Source: JADZEM01 sp046328125 | Lineage (GTDB): Bacteria; Chloroflexota; UBA6077; JACCZL01 | Assembly (NCBI GenBank): GCA_046328125.1 | Contig: JAXLXF010000038.1 | Span: forward strand, 8,347-72,346 | Length of the DNA: 64,000 bases | Direction: 5' to 3' | In this document: positions 50,452 to 58,768 of the stretch, one piece after another | How the letters are laid out: every line of letters begins with the position of its first letter | Numbering within the stretch: position 1 is the stretch's first letter | The notes under the pieces: model-generated | The model's database searches: none | Seen by the model: only the letters and a program-made list of their open reading frames with translations | What the model was told of the DNA's origin: nothing | Position numbers and translations under genes: made by a program

Positions 50452-51885
50452 GTGAGCGCCATCGACCAGCGCCGCCGGCCCAACATCGTGATGATCCTGA
50501 CCGACGACCACGCCGCCCACTCGATTGGCGCGTACGGCTCGGTCGTCAATCGGACCCCCAGGATCGACCAGCTGGCCGAGCGCGGCTGGCTCTTCACGAA
50601 CTGCTTTGCGACAAACTCCCTCTGTTCTCCGAGCCGCGCGTCCATCTTGACCGGCACGTACAGCCACGTGAACGGGGTGACGACGCTCACGACGCCGATC
50701 GACGCGAGCCAGCCGACGTTCATCTCGCAGCTCGCGGTGGCCGGCTATCGAACGGCGATCGTGGGCAAGTGGCACATGGGGGACGGCGACGGCCACGATC
50801 CTCAGCAGTTCGACTACTGGGACGTGCTCATCGGCCAGGGGGAGTATTTCAACCCGCGCTTCCTCTCACGCGATGGGCTGCGGACCGTCGAGGGGTACGC
50901 GACGGACGTCATCACCGATCTCGCGCTCGCCTGGCTGGAGCGCCAGGAGGGTGATGCTCCCTGGTGCGTGCTGATCTATCACAAGGCGCCCCACCGCCCC
51001 TGGGAGCCTGACGCGGCGCACGCCGGCCTCTACGCCGACCCGATCCCGGTCCCGCCGACGTTCGACGACGACTACGCGACGCGAACGTCCTCCGCGCGGC
51101 GGGCGTTGATGCGGCTGGCGGAGGGCCTCAACGTGGCGGACCTCAAGCAGCCGCTGCCGGAAGGTCTGTCCTACGACGAGCTCGCGCTCTGGAAGTACCA
51201 GCGCTTCATGGAGGACTATCTCGCCTGCGTGGCGTCCGTGGACGACAACGTCGGTCGGACGATCGACTGGCTCGAACAGCGGGGCCAGCTCGACGACACG
51301 CTGCTGATGTACGCCTCCGACCAGGGCTTCTTCCTCGGCGATCACGGCTGGTTCGACAAGCGCTTCATGTACGAAGAGTCGCTCCAGATGCCGTTCCTGC
51401 TGAGCTACCCGCGCCTGCTGGCCGGAGGACGAGTCTTCGACGGCATCGTGACCAACGTCGACATGGCGCAGACCATCCTCGACGCTGCCGGCGTGGAGCA
51501 TCATCCCCGCATGCAGGGGCGGAGCTTCTGGGGCGACCTGCTCGGCGCTCCAACCAGCGAGCCGGCCAGCGGCATGTACTACCGTTACTGGGAGCACGAC
51601 GACCGGTTCCATCGTACGCCCGCCCACTACGGCTACCGGACGACCCGCTACAAGCTGATCTACTTCTACAACGACGGCCTCGGGCTGCCTGGCACCGGGC
51701 CATTCGCCTATCCACCAGAGTGGGAGCTGTACGACCTGGACGACGATCCAGCAGAGCTCCACAACGTCTACGATGACCCGAGCTATCGCGAGGTGCGCGA
51801 ACGGTTGAAGAGCGAGATGTGGCGCGAGCAGGCGCGACTCGGAGACCAGCCCCACCCCAGTCAACCCAGGCCGGCCGGTGTCTGA
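50452..51885 (+). CDS. Sulfatase of the heparan/iduronate/choline-sulfatase-like branch
   Basis: This 477-aa type I sulfatase has IVMILTDDHAAHSIGAYGS (metal Asp pair), SLCSPSRASILTG with Cys58 as the formylglycine precursor, VGKWHMGDGDGHDP, and ASDQGFFLGDHGWFDKRFMY (metal ligands and substrate Lys). The GDHG motif and the C-terminal WELYDLDDDPAELHNVYDDP (DUF4976-like) place it with N-sulfoglucosamine sulfohydrolase and related enzymes rather than with the two large arylsulfatases. GTG 50452 has GGAG six bases upstream. The next sulfatase starts one base after its stop, so they form an operon. Confidence 0.9.
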   Translation: MSAIDQRRRPNIVMILTDDHAAHSIGAYGSVVNRTPRIDQLAERGWLFTNCFATNSLCSPSRASILTGTYSHVNGVTTLTTPIDASQPTFISQLAVAGYRTAIVGKWHMGDGDGHDPQQFDYWDVLIGQGEYFNPRFLSRDGLRTVEGYATDVITDLALAWLERQEGDAPWCVLIYHKAPHRPWEPDAAHAGLYADPIPVPPTFDDDYATRTSSARRALMRLAEGLNVADLKQPLPEGLSYDELALWKYQRFMEDYLACVASVDDNVGRTIDWLEQRGQLDDTLLMYASDQGFFLGDHGWFDKRFMYEESLQMPFLLSYPRLLAGGRVFDGIVTNVDMAQTILDAAGVEHHPRMQGRSFWGDLLGAPTSEPASGMYYRYWEHDDRFHRTPAHYGYRTTRYKLIYFYNDGLGLPGTGPFAYPPEWELYDLDDDPAELHNVYDDPSYREVRERLKSEMWREQARLGDQPHPSQPRPAGV

Positions 51886-51886
51886 G

Positions 51887-53527
51887 ATGTCGACCGGCTC
51901 GATGGCGCCGCCGAACGTCGTGCTGATCCTCGCGGACGACATGGGCTACTCGGATATTGGCTGCTACGGCGGCGAGGTCCAGACGCCTAACATCGACCGT
52001 CTGGCGCGAGGCGGCGTCAGGCTCTCGCAGTTCTACAACACGGCGCGTTGCAGCCCCTCGCGAGCATCCTTGCTCACGGGCCTGCACCCGCACCAGACCG
52101 GGATCGGCGTCCTCACCAACGACGACCGGCCGCACGGCTACCCCGGCACCATCAACACCAGCTGCGTCACCCTCGCCGAGGTGCTGAAGGACGCGGGCTA
52201 TGCCACCTGTCTCGCCGGCAAGTGGCACCTCTCCTCCGAGATGCACACCGCGAGCGACGCCTGGCCGACCCGGCGCGGCTTCGACCGCTTCTTCGGGACG
52301 CTGACTGGCTGCGGCTCGTTCTTCGATCCCGGGACATTGACGCGCGGCGAGGCCAACGCCGAGCACGAGGCGCGCGCGGGCGACTTCTACTACACGGACG
52401 CCATCGCGGACGAGGCGGCGGCATGTATTGAGGAGCTTGGCCGCGATCGGGCCGCCAGCCAGCCGGCGCGGCCGTTCTTCGTCTACACCGCGTTCACCGC
52501 GCCGCACTGGCCGCTCCACGCCCGCGCGGAAGACCTGGCACGCTATGCGGGCGCCTTCGACGAGGGCTGGGACGTGCTGCGCGAGCGGCGGATGGCGCGA
52601 CTGCTCGACCTGGGGATCATGCGGCCTGACGGGGTGGCGCTCAGCGAGCGTGACCCTACCCAGCCGGCCTGGGACGATGTCGAGCACAAAGCGTGGCAGG
52701 CCCGCCGGATGGAGGCGTACGCGGCCCAGATCGACCGGATGGACCAGGGCATTGGGCGGATCCTCGGCGCGCTGGAGGATGCCGGCCAGCTCGACAACAC
52801 CCTGGTGATCTTCCTCTCCGACAACGGCGCCTCGGCTGAGGGGCTGCCGCTCTACGGTCGTGCGGAGCAGTTCAGGACGCGCGAGGACATCGTGCGGCTG
52901 ACCACGCGCGACGGCCGCGAGGTGCAGATCGGCAACGACCCGTCGATCGTGCCAGGGCCGGAGGACACCTACGCAAGCTACGGGCAAGCCTGGGCCAACC
53001 TCTCGAACACGCCGTTCCGCTACTACAAGCGCTGGGTCCACGAGGGCGGCATCGCCACGCCGGTCGTCATACACTGGCCGGCTGGCGACCTGCCGGCCGG
53101 GCAGGTCGTCCACGCGCCGGCCCAGCTCGTAGACGTGCTGCCGACGATCCTCGACGTGACCGGCGCGGCCTATCCCAGCCGCTACCACGGCCATGAGATC
53201 GTGCCGTACGAGGGCCAGAGCCTGCTGCCGGCCCTGCGCGGCGGCCCGGCCCCCGAGCACACCCTGTACTGGGAGCACACCGGCAACGCCGCGATCCGGT
53301 CTGGCGACTGGAAGCTGGTGCGGGACTGGCCGCGCCCGTGGGAGCTGTACGACCTGTCCCGTGACCGCTCGGAGCTGCACGACCTGGCGGACGAGCACCC
53401 GGAGATCGTCCGTCAGTTGAGCGCGGACTGGGATGCCTGGGCCGCGCGGGTCGGCGTGCTCCCCTGGGACGCCGTGATCGACCTGTACGCGCAGCGCGGG
53501 CTGACCCAGGAGGACGCCCAGGCCTGA
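51887..53527 (+). CDS. Arylsulfatase (AtsA-like)
   Basis: This 546-aa type I sulfatase has LILADDMGYSDIGCYGGEV, TARCSPSRASLLTG with Cys55 as the formylglycine precursor, AGKWHLSSEMH, FLSDNGASAEGLPLYG, and HEGGIATPVVIHWPAG near residue 386. The composition fits bacterial arylsulfatases of about 530-550 aa, without the extra beta domain of the first two sulfatases. ATG 51887 follows the previous TGA by one base; GTG 51878, overlapping that gene, is an in-frame alternative. Translation is therefore coupled. No signal peptide is seen. No sulfatase maturase gene lies nearby. Confidence 0.9.
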   Translation: MSTGSMAPPNVVLILADDMGYSDIGCYGGEVQTPNIDRLARGGVRLSQFYNTARCSPSRASLLTGLHPHQTGIGVLTNDDRPHGYPGTINTSCVTLAEVLKDAGYATCLAGKWHLSSEMHTASDAWPTRRGFDRFFGTLTGCGSFFDPGTLTRGEANAEHEARAGDFYYTDAIADEAAACIEELGRDRAASQPARPFFVYTAFTAPHWPLHARAEDLARYAGAFDEGWDVLRERRMARLLDLGIMRPDGVALSERDPTQPAWDDVEHKAWQARRMEAYAAQIDRMDQGIGRILGALEDAGQLDNTLVIFLSDNGASAEGLPLYGRAEQFRTREDIVRLTTRDGREVQIGNDPSIVPGPEDTYASYGQAWANLSNTPFRYYKRWVHEGGIATPVVIHWPAGDLPAGQVVHAPAQLVDVLPTILDVTGAAYPSRYHGHEIVPYEGQSLLPALRGGPAPEHTLYWEHTGNAAIRSGDWKLVRDWPRPWELYDLSRDRSELHDLADEHPEIVRQLSADWDAWAARVGVLPWDAVIDLYAQRGLTQEDAQA

Positions 53528-53751
53528 GCGCCGCTCTCCGTCTACTGGAGACCGAGCGGAGTCCGCGCGTTCTTCCCACCGAAGACTCTGGAACATCGCG
53601 CATCCGCGTTTGTCAGAATTCAGCGTAGGTTTAGCTTCGCGTCGGCACACTGACAGCGTCATGGTGCACGCTCAAACGTGCGTGTCGGCGGGCAGGCCAT
53701 CTGCCAGGATGCCGAGACACCGCGTCCCCGGCGGCGCCCCGGGAGACGCTC

Positions 53752-55101
53752 ATGCTCGCCGCCCCATCGTCTTGTACGCGGCAACAGTCCGTGCCTGAAC
53801 GCCCGGCGCTGCGCGGTGAGCTGGACGCCGAGACGTTGCAGCAGGCGCTCGCCGACCGTCTGGTCGAGCAGGGCTACATCCAGACCGCGCCCGTCGAGGC
53901 TGCCTTCCGAGCCGTGCCACGCCACCCGTTCGTGCCCGGTACGCCGCTGACCGACGCCTACGCGCACCGCTCGATTCCCACGCACCGCCGACGCGGCCGG
54001 ATCGTGAGCTCGGCGTCCGCACCGCCGATCGTAGCGACCATGCTGGAGTGGCTTCAGCTCAGGCCGGGCATGCGCGTGCTGGAGATCGGGGCCGGCACCG
54101 GCTTCAACGCCGCCCTGATGGCCCAGATCGTCGGTCCGAGCGGCGAGGTCGTCACGCTCGACCTGGACGACGAGATCGTCCGGGGAGCACGTGCGCACCT
54201 CTCGGGTGCCGGTTACGAGCGAGTCCGCGTCCTCCAGGCAGACGGCGCCTTCGGAGCGCCCGATCTGGCGCCGTTCGACCGCGTCGTGCTGACGGCCGCC
54301 GCCACCGACGTCAGCCCGGCCTGGTGCGCGCAACTGGCCCCCGGCGGACAACTCCTCCTGCCACTCCAGCTCGGCGGTCCCCTGACCCAGAAGCTGGTCG
54401 CCTTCGAGCGGGTCGGCGACCACCTCGCCAGCGACGGCGTGGGGGAGTGCGTCTTCCTGACGATGCGCGGCGCCCAGGAGCAGCGGCGGCGAAGTCACCG
54501 GATTGGACGGCTGGCCGGCGTGCGGCTGACGGTCCCAGAAGGCGTCTCCTTCGGGGACGCGCGGCTCGACCGGCTGCTGGCCGAGCCATCCCAAAGCTGG
54601 CCGACTGGCATCTGGGCCTCGCCCCGCGACCTTCGCGGCGGGCTGTTGTTCTGGCTGGGCCTGCACGAGCCGAGGCTCTGCCGCCTGACCGTCGAGGGCG
54701 CCCACCCGGGCGGCGAGCACGTGCCCGCGCTCGTGCCCTACCCGTCGTCGGTGCCAACCGCGATTACGGTCGGGCTGGTAGACGATGACGGCGCCGCGTT
54801 CCTGAGCCGGGCCGTCGAGCCGGCGACTGCACCCGCCCAGGAGGAGTGGCTGACGCCGGGTGAGGTGATCGTGCGCGGCTTCGGAAGCTGCGAGGGGCTG
54901 GCTCGGCAGTTGGTGGAGGCGGCGGTCGGCTGGGATGCGGCCGGCCGCCGCTCCGGCGACGGGCTGCGAGTCCATGCTTACCGTCGTGGCAGCGCGCCCA
55001 TGCCGGCAGTTCACGCCCGACTTGCCGCCGACCCGGCCATCAGCCCGAACGTACTGGTCGTCGAGAAGCCGTCCACGACGCTCGTCCTCACCTGGGGCTG
55101 A
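53752..55101 (+). CDS. Protein-isoaspartate-type methyltransferase with C-terminal extension
   Basis: This 449-aa protein has a first half (to about residue 240) that is a PCMT-type methyltransferase: RAVPRHPFVPG, SSASAPPIVATMLEWLQLRP, SAM-binding VLEIGAGTGFNAALMAQIVG, and FDRVVLTAAATDVSPAWCAQ. The second half (SWPTGIWASPRDLRGGLLFW, LCRLTV, then GFGSCEGLARQLVEAAVGWD and a final strand before LTWG) recalls the extension of isoaspartyl methyltransferases associated with ribosomal peptides (FxLD or lanthipeptide type). That assignment is from memory of the pattern. ATG 53752 has GGGAG six bases upstream. No clear precursor peptide is seen nearby. A housekeeping repair role for damaged Asp residues is the alternative. 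Confidence 0.72.
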   Translation: MLAAPSSCTRQQSVPERPALRGELDAETLQQALADRLVEQGYIQTAPVEAAFRAVPRHPFVPGTPLTDAYAHRSIPTHRRRGRIVSSASAPPIVATMLEWLQLRPGMRVLEIGAGTGFNAALMAQIVGPSGEVVTLDLDDEIVRGARAHLSGAGYERVRVLQADGAFGAPDLAPFDRVVLTAAATDVSPAWCAQLAPGGQLLLPLQLGGPLTQKLVAFERVGDHLASDGVGECVFLTMRGAQEQRRRSHRIGRLAGVRLTVPEGVSFGDARLDRLLAEPSQSWPTGIWASPRDLRGGLLFWLGLHEPRLCRLTVEGAHPGGEHVPALVPYPSSVPTAITVGLVDDDGAAFLSRAVEPATAPAQEEWLTPGEVIVRGFGSCEGLARQLVEAAVGWDAAGRRSGDGLRVHAYRRGSAPMPAVHARLAADPAISPNVLVVEKPSTTLVLTWG

Positions 55102-55229
55102 CCATCGCCCCATCATCCCCCGGTCGAGCCCCCGGTCGAGCCGTCGTCCCCCCTGAACGTCTGGTGCCGGTGTGCCCCTGCTGCACCATGTGCGCCGAGC
55201 AGTCATCTCCTGCGAGCAGGCGCGCTCGG

Positions 55230-55988
55230 TCAGCTCATGTAGAAGCCGCCGTTGACGTGGATCGTCTCGCCGATCACGAAGCTGGCGGCGTCGGTCGCCA
55301 TGAACGCCACCACCTCGCCGATCTCCTCCGGCCGCCCAATCCGCCCGAGCAGGTTGCTCTCGATCAACTGTTTCAGCATCTCGGGGGTGGTGCCGGTCCG
55401 CTGGAACTCGGTGTCCACCGTGCCCGGCGCGATGGCGAGCACCCGGACCCCCTGCGGCGCCAGCGAGCGGGCCAATCCGCGCGTGAGCGTCTGAAGGGCG
55501 CCCTTCGCGGAGGCGTAAGCGTAGACGGTGTCCGTGCCGCCGAGAACGGCCGCCGTCGAGAGGATGTTCACCACCACCCCGCGCCCTCGCTCGACCATGC
55601 CCGGCGTGAGCTTCTGGCAGAGGTAGAGCGGCGCTCGGTAGTTCAACCCGAAGACCGTGTCCAGGAACGGCGCGTCCAGCTCCGACCAGTGGACCCGGTT
55701 GAGAGGTGCACCGGCGTTGTTGACCAGGATGTCGATGGGGGCCAGGGCGCTGGCCTCGTCGGCAAGGCGGCGGGCTTCGTCGGCGAGGCTCAGGTTGGCT
55801 GAGAGCGTCCAGGCTTGCCGTCCAAGCGCCCGTAGGTTCTCCGCGACGGCGTCTGCTTTGGCGGCGTTGCTGTGGTAGTGGACGATGACGTCCGCGCCGC
55901 GCTTCGCCAGCGCCCGCGCGATGGCCGCCCCGATGTCGCTGCTGCCGCCGGTGACCAGCGCCGTCCGACCCGAGAGCTCTCCGTTCAC
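55230..55988 (-). CDS. Short-chain dehydrogenase/reductase
   Basis: This 252-aa NAD(P)-dependent oxidoreductase is of the classical SDR family. It has cofactor-binding TGGSSDIGAAIARAL (residues 13-27), NNAGA (90-94), the catalytic tetrad with Ser144, Tyr158 and Lys162 (YASAKGAL), and IAPGTVDTEF followed by the C-terminal VNGGFYMS. It resembles 3-oxoacyl-ACP reductase and glucose 1-dehydrogenase-type enzymes, but the substrate is not predictable. GTG 55988 overlaps the upstream Uma2 gene's TGA by four bases (GTGA), so the two are co-translated. It is convergent with the methyltransferase. Confidence 0.87.
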   Translation of the reverse strand: MNGELSGRTALVTGGSSDIGAAIARALAKRGADVIVHYHSNAAKADAVAENLRALGRQAWTLSANLSLADEARRLADEASALAPIDILVNNAGAPLNRVHWSELDAPFLDTVFGLNYRAPLYLCQKLTPGMVERGRGVVVNILSTAAVLGGTDTVYAYASAKGALQTLTRGLARSLAPQGVRVLAIAPGTVDTEFQRTGTTPEMLKQLIESNLLGRIGRPEEIGEVVAFMATDAASFVIGETIHVNGGFYMS

Positions 55989-56593
55989 GCCGACTCGGCC
56001 GGCCCGCCGAGGATATCCGCGACGGAGATCGTGACGTCTGGCAGCTCCACGAGACTCAGGCTCGCGCCGCGCTCGTGCACCTGCATCGAGCGGTAGCCGT
56101 CAGGCGACGGATCTCGGTACACCACGACCTGCCCACGCCCCAGATCGACCAGCCAGTACTCTGGAATGCCGTTGCGCGCGTAGAGCGGCGCCTTCACCCG
56201 ACGATCGTACGAGACTGAGCTGTCAGCCACTTCGACGAGCAGCAGCACATCTTCCGGTCTCGGTCCAAGTGACGCGTAGAAATCGGCGCGAAACCGCAGG
56301 ATCGCCAGGTCGGGCTGCGGCTCATCGTGCGACGCCAGCCGGACTGGATTCTGGGGAGCGATAACGGCCTTGCCGACTAGCCGGACGACGAACGCCTGGT
56401 TCAAGCGGTTGACACCGCCAGCGTGGGGGTCGCCAATCGGATTCATCTCGATGATCTCGCCATCGATCAACTCAACACGATCTTCGGGCCGAAAGACGCC
56501 GGCCTCGCCCATCTGATGGTACTGGTCGATGGTAAATCGGTACGGCCGGCGATCCAGCGGCTCGTACTCTATCGTCGCGCGGAGAATCGCCAT
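55985..56593 (-). CDS. Uma2-family (DUF820) putative restriction-like nuclease
   Basis: This 202-aa protein has the PD-(D/E)xK fold of the Uma2/DUF820 family: YHQMGEAGVFRPEDRVELID and GEIIEMNPIGDPHA at the N-terminus, EPQPDLAILR (catalytic Asp), LLLVEVADSSVSYDRRVKAP (Glu-x-Lys-like position) and GIPEYWLVDLGRGQVVVYRD. The family is abundant in cyanobacteria and Chloroflexota, and its role is unknown. ATG 56593 is the natural start; a GATACAATC box lies ~40 bases upstream. It is a paralogue of the gene at 56710-57270 and is followed by the overlapping SDR gene. Confidence 0.8.
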   Translation of the reverse strand: MAILRATIEYEPLDRRPYRFTIDQYHQMGEAGVFRPEDRVELIDGEIIEMNPIGDPHAGGVNRLNQAFVVRLVGKAVIAPQNPVRLASHDEPQPDLAILRFRADFYASLGPRPEDVLLLVEVADSSVSYDRRVKAPLYARNGIPEYWLVDLGRGQVVVYRDPSPDGYRSMQVHERGASLSLVELPDVTISVADILGGPAESA

Positions 56594-56632
56594 TGGCGTG
56601 CCTCGGAAGTTGTGGCAGTCGGTCCCGCGATG

Positions 56633-56638
56633 ATTGTA
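56633..56638 (-). promoter_or_regulatory. -10-like TACAAT before the first Uma2 gene
   Basis: GATACAATC on the minus strand, ~40 bases before the start at 56593. The same nine bases occur before the second Uma2 gene and before the hybrid kinase. Confidence 0.4.
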
Positions 56639-56709
56639 TCAGCGCTTCCCCGCTGGCTTACGACAGCGGCGCCAGGATCTGCTCCGCCAGCGTTCACACC
56701 CTGTCGCCA

Positions 56710-57270
56710 CTACCCGAGGATGTCGTCGACGTTGATCGCGAGGTGGGGGAATGCGAGCGGGCTGACTGACGCTCCACGGCGATACACGCGGACGGTCGCA
56801 TAGCCGTCGGGCGTCGGATCGCGATGGACGAGAAGCTGATCGCGGTTCAGATTGGCAATCCAGAGCTCGGGGATGCCAAACGCCGCGTAAAGCGGCGCCT
56901 TGGTTCGCTGATCGTACCCTTCAGAGGTGTCCGCGACCTCGACGATCAGGAGCACGGCCTCTTCGGTGGCTTGGGACATAGCGTAGAAGTCGGGGCGAAA
57001 GCGAAGCACTGTCAGATCGGGCTCCGGCTCGCCATTGTCCCCGAGCGCGATCGAGCCCTGGACTCGCACGATCGCTTCGTCACCCACACCGCGCACGAAC
57101 AGGCGGGTGGCTCGGTCAACGGCAGCCAGGTGTCGGCGCCCGATCGGGCTCATCTCGATGATGTCTCCGTCGATCAGCTCTACGCGAGCCTCAGGCGCGA
57201 GTATGCCGGTCTGCGCCATGCGATGATACTCAGATCTGGTGAAGCGATGGCGGATCGGGTCGATAGCCAT
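56710..57270 (-). CDS. Uma2-family (DUF820) putative nuclease, paralogue
   Basis: This 186-aa protein aligns throughout with the 55985-56593 protein: YHRMAQTGILAPEARVELID, GDIIEMSPIGRRHLAAVDRA, EPEPDLTVLRFRPDFYAMSQ, LLIVEVADTSEGYDQRTKAP, LYAAFGIPELWIANLNRDQL. The core PD-(D/E)xK positions are retained. ATG 57270 has GGAGG seven bases upstream, which favours it over a longer reading that adds 23 residues. The two genes are tandem duplicates, each with its own TACAAT box. The function is unknown. Confidence 0.8.
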   Translation of the reverse strand: MAIDPIRHRFTRSEYHRMAQTGILAPEARVELIDGDIIEMSPIGRRHLAAVDRATRLFVRGVGDEAIVRVQGSIALGDNGEPEPDLTVLRFRPDFYAMSQATEEAVLLIVEVADTSEGYDQRTKAPLYAAFGIPELWIANLNRDQLLVHRDPTPDGYATVRVYRRGASVSPLAFPHLAINVDDILG

Positions 57271-57349
57271 CTCCCAACCTCCCGAAGCGGACGCCGTCAG
57301 GGCCTTCCCCGGTGGTAACCACATGTCGCTGCCAGGCATCCCGATCGAG

Positions 57350-57355
57350 ATTGTA
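57350..57355 (-). promoter_or_regulatory. -10-like TACAAT before the second Uma2 gene
   Basis: GATACAATC on the minus strand lies between the aminotransferase stop at 57380 and the Uma2 start at 57270, giving a ~75-base leader. Confidence 0.4.
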
Positions 57356-57379
57356 TCTGGTCAACAGACGGCGGCGGAC

Positions 57380-58750
57380 TCATGCGTCGGCGAGCGGGGC
57401 CAGGATCTGCTCCGCCAACATCACGCGGATCGTCTCGCGGAAGACGGCCAGGGTCAGCCGCACGTCCTCGTCGGTGTGGGCCGCCGAGGTCACGCCGCCG
57501 TTGTACGACATCAGGTCCACGCCACGGATGTTCAGGTTGCGCTGGAACGCCGCGATGACCGAGCCGGGGATTGACTTGAGGGCGGTGGCGTCGGTGGTGT
57601 GGAGCTCCGCCCGGGACTTCGCGCCACGGCCGGGGTACGCCTCCATGAAGACGTGGAAGACCGACGAGTCGCCGTAGGCGTAGCCGGCCGCCCGCTCCTC
57701 CTCCAGGATCGCGTTCATGCCCTGGCGCAACGCCTCGGCGACACGGTCGGCGTGGGCCTGGGCCGAGCCATCCGCCACCAGCTCCAGGCTGGCGATGCCG
57801 GAGGCCGTCGAGAGCGGGTTGGCGTTGAACGTGCCAAGATGGGAGACCCGGCCGTACCGGTCGTGCTGGGCATCGCCGGTGAAGTCGAACAGGCTCATGA
57901 TGTCGGCCCGCCCGACGACGGCGCCGCCCGGCAGGCCGCCCGTCACGATCTTGCCGAGCACCGCCAGGTCCGGCGTGACGCCGATCAAACCCTGGTAGCC
58001 GCCGGGACTGTACCGAAAGCCGGTGATGACCTCGTCGTAGATCAGGGGCACGTCGTAGCGGGCGGTCAGCTCTCTGAGGCCGCGATTGAAGTCGTGGGTG
58101 AGCGGGACCGTGCCCCACGAGGCCCCCGACGGCTCCAGCATCACCGCCGCGATATCCTGATCCTCGCGGAGCACCTGCTCGGCGCGGTCCAGGTCGGCCG
58201 GGATCACGACGATGGTGTCCAGCGTGCTTTGGGGGATGCCGAGCGAGACCGAGCGGTCGAACGGTGGGTAGGCGCCGCGTCCGACGTAGTCGTGCCAGCC
58301 GCTGAAGTGGCCCTCGAAGCGGAGCACCTTCGTTTTGCCGGTGAAGGCGCGGGCCAGCCGCAGCGCCAGCATCGTGCCCTCGGTACCAGAGTTGTCGAAG
58401 CGGACCCGCTCGGCGCAGGGGATCAACTTATGGATCAGGCCGGCCCACTCCAGCATCCGGGGATGGTCGTTGCCGAAGTGGAGGCCGTTCTCGACGACGC
58501 TCTGGACGGCCTGGATGGCGGCCGGGTGAGAGTGCCCCAGGATCAGCGCGCCGTTGCCCATGCCGTAGTCGACGTACTCGTTGCCGTCCACGTCCCACTT
58601 GCGCGATCCGCGCGCCCGGTCGACGTAGATCGGGGCGAGCGGGTTGTGGCGGACGTCGTGGCCGACGCCCCCCGCGATCAGCTGCTTGGCCTCGCCGTAC
58701 AGCTCGACGGCCTTCGGACGCTGCGCCTTGTAGGTCTCAGACCAGGACAC
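57380..58750 (-). CDS. Class III aminotransferase / glutamate-1-semialdehyde-aminomutase-like PLP enzyme
   Basis: This 456-aa PLP enzyme has DYGMGNGALILGHSHPAAIQ near residue 61, FDNSGTEGTMLALRLARAFT (cofactor phosphate), LIYDEVITGFR (Asp239) and LAVLGKIVTGGLPGGAVVG (Lys267, the Schiff-base lysine). The sequence is nearest the glutamate-1-semialdehyde aminomutase branch. However, its place at the end of an operon with a hydroxyacid dehydrogenase and a ceramidase-like protein points to catabolism rather than heme synthesis. GTG 58750 has GGAGG six bases upstream. It lies 18 bases after the ceramidase-like gene. Confidence 0.83.
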   Translation of the reverse strand: MSWSETYKAQRPKAVELYGEAKQLIAGGVGHDVRHNPLAPIYVDRARGSRKWDVDGNEYVDYGMGNGALILGHSHPAAIQAVQSVVENGLHFGNDHPRMLEWAGLIHKLIPCAERVRFDNSGTEGTMLALRLARAFTGKTKVLRFEGHFSGWHDYVGRGAYPPFDRSVSLGIPQSTLDTIVVIPADLDRAEQVLREDQDIAAVMLEPSGASWGTVPLTHDFNRGLRELTARYDVPLIYDEVITGFRYSPGGYQGLIGVTPDLAVLGKIVTGGLPGGAVVGRADIMSLFDFTGDAQHDRYGRVSHLGTFNANPLSTASGIASLELVADGSAQAHADRVAEALRQGMNAILEEERAAGYAYGDSSVFHVFMEAYPGRGAKSRAELHTTDATALKSIPGSVIAAFQRNLNIRGVDLMSYNGGVTSAAHTDEDVRLTLAVFRETIRVMLAEQILAPLADA

Positions 58751-58768
58751 GATACACCTCCGGCATCG

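Noticed and set aside
47571..50723. 1050-residue minus-strand open frame over the sulfatase region
   Set aside because: It is a frame shadow of the sulfatase at 48047-50293; the real gene in the neighbouring frame has all catalytic motifs.
53610..53798. 62-residue frame upstream of the isoaspartyl methyltransferase as a peptide precursor
   Set aside because: It overlaps the methyltransferase start, has a composition typical of random GC-rich frames, and shows no FxLD-like or core-peptide pattern.
55164..55240. Possible Cys-rich peptide gene (VPVCPCCTMCAEQ) after the methyltransferase
   Set aside because: There is no ribosome site or stop at a suitable place: the frame continues for ~200 residues as antisense of the SDR gene, and the leader lacks known precursor features. 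Mentioned only as context for the methyltransferase.
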